DNA from: Flammeovirga kamogawensis
GTDB taxonomy: Bacteria > Bacteroidota > Bacteroidia > Cytophagales > Flammeovirgaceae
Reading direction: 5' to 3'
DNA length: 64,000 nucleotides
Assembly: GCF_018736065.1 (NCBI RefSeq)
Contig: NZ_CP076130.1
Span: forward strand, 134,001 to 198,000
The position numbers and the translations under genes are program-made. The notes beneath the pieces were generated by a model, which was given only the letters and a program-made list of their open reading frames with translations, searched no databases and had not been told where the DNA came from. Below, in pieces: positions 63,148-64,000 of the stretch (position 1 is the stretch's first letter; every line of letters starts with the position of its first letter).

Positions 63148-63516
63148 ATGGAGTTTAAAAACACAAAAAGCATTTTCACCCAAATAGGTGATGATGTAAA
63201 AGATAAAATTATGGAAGGGGAATATAAAGAATCAGGTAAAATACCTTCAACAAGAGAATTGGCAGGGATAGTTGGAGTAAATCCAAATACAACAATAAAA
63301 GCTTATTCGGTATTACAACAAGAAGGTATTATTTACACCCAAAGAGGAAAAGGATACTTTGTAAGTGAAGGTGCCAAAAACATAATTTTAAAAACAAAAA
63401 AAGAGGAGTTTTTTACCGATACTCTACCAGAAACAGTAGAAACTGCCAATAAACTAGGGATATCATTTAATGAACTTCAAAACTATTTAAAAGATTTATA
63501 CCATGAAGAAAAGTAA
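63148..63516 (+). CDS. GntR-family regulator, YtrA type
   Basis: The protein has 122 residues. The N-terminal winged helix (about 8-75) shows the GntR pattern IPSTRELAGIVGVNPNTTIKAY and the RGKGYFV wing. A short C-terminal helical tail replaces the large ligand domain, which defines the YtrA type. It probably represses its own operon through the palindrome at 61479. Its stop overlaps the start of the next gene by 14 bases. Confidence 0.92.
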   Translation: MEFKNTKSIFTQIGDDVKDKIMEGEYKESGKIPSTRELAGIVGVNPNTTIKAYSVLQQEGIIYTQRGKGYFVSEGAKNIILKTKKEEFFTDTLPETVETANKLGISFNELQNYLKDLYHEEK

Positions 63517-64000
63517 TATATACCTGCTCTCAATATTATGTAGCGTTACTTTATTTATTATATCTGGAGCCTTAGTTTCTATTGCAAGAGGAAAGAAAAG
63601 TACAAATGAAAATACTTCCCTTTCATCAGTTCCAGCTTATTCACATATTGTTCTAGAAAATACAAACTATATCATTATTGTGAAAACAGCAGAGAAATTT
63701 GAAATGAAATTAAGTTTAAAAAGTAATACAGAAAATTTTACTATACCTTTTGATATAAAGGGGGATACTTTGTATTTAACCAATATTCCTTCAAACCAAA
63801 AAGATAAAATAAAGTTTGTAGAATTAACTATTCCAATTGATGATCTAGCTATTGAAGCACATAATTCAAGAGTAGATTTAGATAATTATTTAGGGAAATC
63901 GTTACAAATAGAACTAGATCAAGCTGAATTAAATATTTTTAATGCTAGAAAAAAGGGCTTTTCGTCTATAGATATTCAATGTATAAATGGGTCTAGATTT
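63503..64000 (+). CDS. Secreted adhesin-head-like protein, cut by the window edge
   Basis: The 166 visible residues start at an ATG that overlaps the GntR stop by 14 bases. A hydrophobic anchor lies at about 6-28. The rest is strand-rich with alternating patterns (VELTIPIDDLAIEAHNSRVDL and LQIELDQAELNIF, positions about 106-150). It resembles the DUF2807-type head domain found with envelope-stress regulators. The end lies outside the window. Co-transcription with a YtrA-type system supports an envelope role. Confidence 0.65.
   Translation, partial: MKKSNIYLLSILCSVTLFIISGALVSIARGKKSTNENTSLSSVPAYSHIVLENTNYIIIVKTAEKFEMKLSLKSNTENFTIPFDIKGDTLYLTNIPSNQKDKIKFVELTIPIDDLAIEAHNSRVDLDNYLGKSLQIELDQAELNIFNARKKGFSSIDIQCINGSRF

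Overview
The window comes from an AT-rich marine Bacteroidota, most likely a Cytophagia member of the Flammeovirga type (inferred). It contains a SusC/SusD pair, a hybrid two-component regulator, Por/T9SS C-terminal sorting domains, many lipoproteins, type I sulfatases, and several -7 promoter elements of the Bacteroidota form TAnnTTTG. No rRNA, tRNA, CRISPR array, phage or intact insertion sequence was seen.

Layout. (1) 1-2966: the tail of a gene with a possible carbohydrate-binding C-terminus, an unrecognised membrane-anchored protein with a flavinylation-like motif, and a sulfatase. (2) 3094-5983: a scarred area with two near-identical 1.07 kb direct repeats. Each carries a small lipoprotein gene. 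They flank a truncated T9SS cargo gene and a fragment of the AraC-type regulator found intact at 6074. (3) 6841-37574: a beta-mannan utilisation locus. It comprises a giant secreted enzyme with two different catalytic domains (GH5 and GH113-like), a hybrid two-component system regulator, a leftward operon susC-susD-surface glycan-binding lipoprotein, and a rightward operon. The rightward operon runs nucleoside-hydrolase-like lipoprotein, GH26 mannanase, SSS symporter, GH130 phosphorylase, AGE-family 2-epimerase, GH5 mannanase lipoprotein, sulfatase, DUF4493-GH5 lipoprotein, DUF4493 lipoprotein. (4) 37711-41259: a beta-propeller sensor ending in a SpoIIE-type phosphatase. (5) 41524-43364: a small stress-type group (NTF2-like, OsmC-like, AraC-alkyltransferase). 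(6) 43520-50424, leftward: a 1669-residue secreted protein built of alternating beta-sandwich repeats, next to a peptidase S74 tail-fibre-like protein. (7) 51007-61235: two endonuclease/exonuclease/phosphatase proteins, a TonB-dependent receptor, a large DUF5689/lamin-tail lipoprotein and an endonuclease I lipoprotein. This looks like a system for using extracellular nucleic acid. (8) 61523-64000: an ABC transporter, a YtrA-type GntR regulator and an adhesin-head-like protein, preceded by a perfect palindromic operator candidate.

How the mannan genes fit together: surface endo-mannanases cut the polymer, and SusC/SusD and the binding lipoprotein capture and import oligomers. GH26 and lipoprotein mannanases trim them, and the symporter carries the disaccharide into the cytoplasm. 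There the epimerase turns mannosyl-mannose into mannosyl-glucose, and the GH130 enzyme phosphorolyses it to mannose 1-phosphate and glucose. The co-transcribed sulfatase suggests that the natural substrate is a sulfated marine mannan.

The best candidates for something new are the two-catalytic-domain mannanase, the sulfatase inside a mannan phosphorolysis operon, the nucleic-acid scavenging locus, the alternating-repeat giant with its S74 neighbour, and the regulator whose receiver domain has lost its phosphorylation site.
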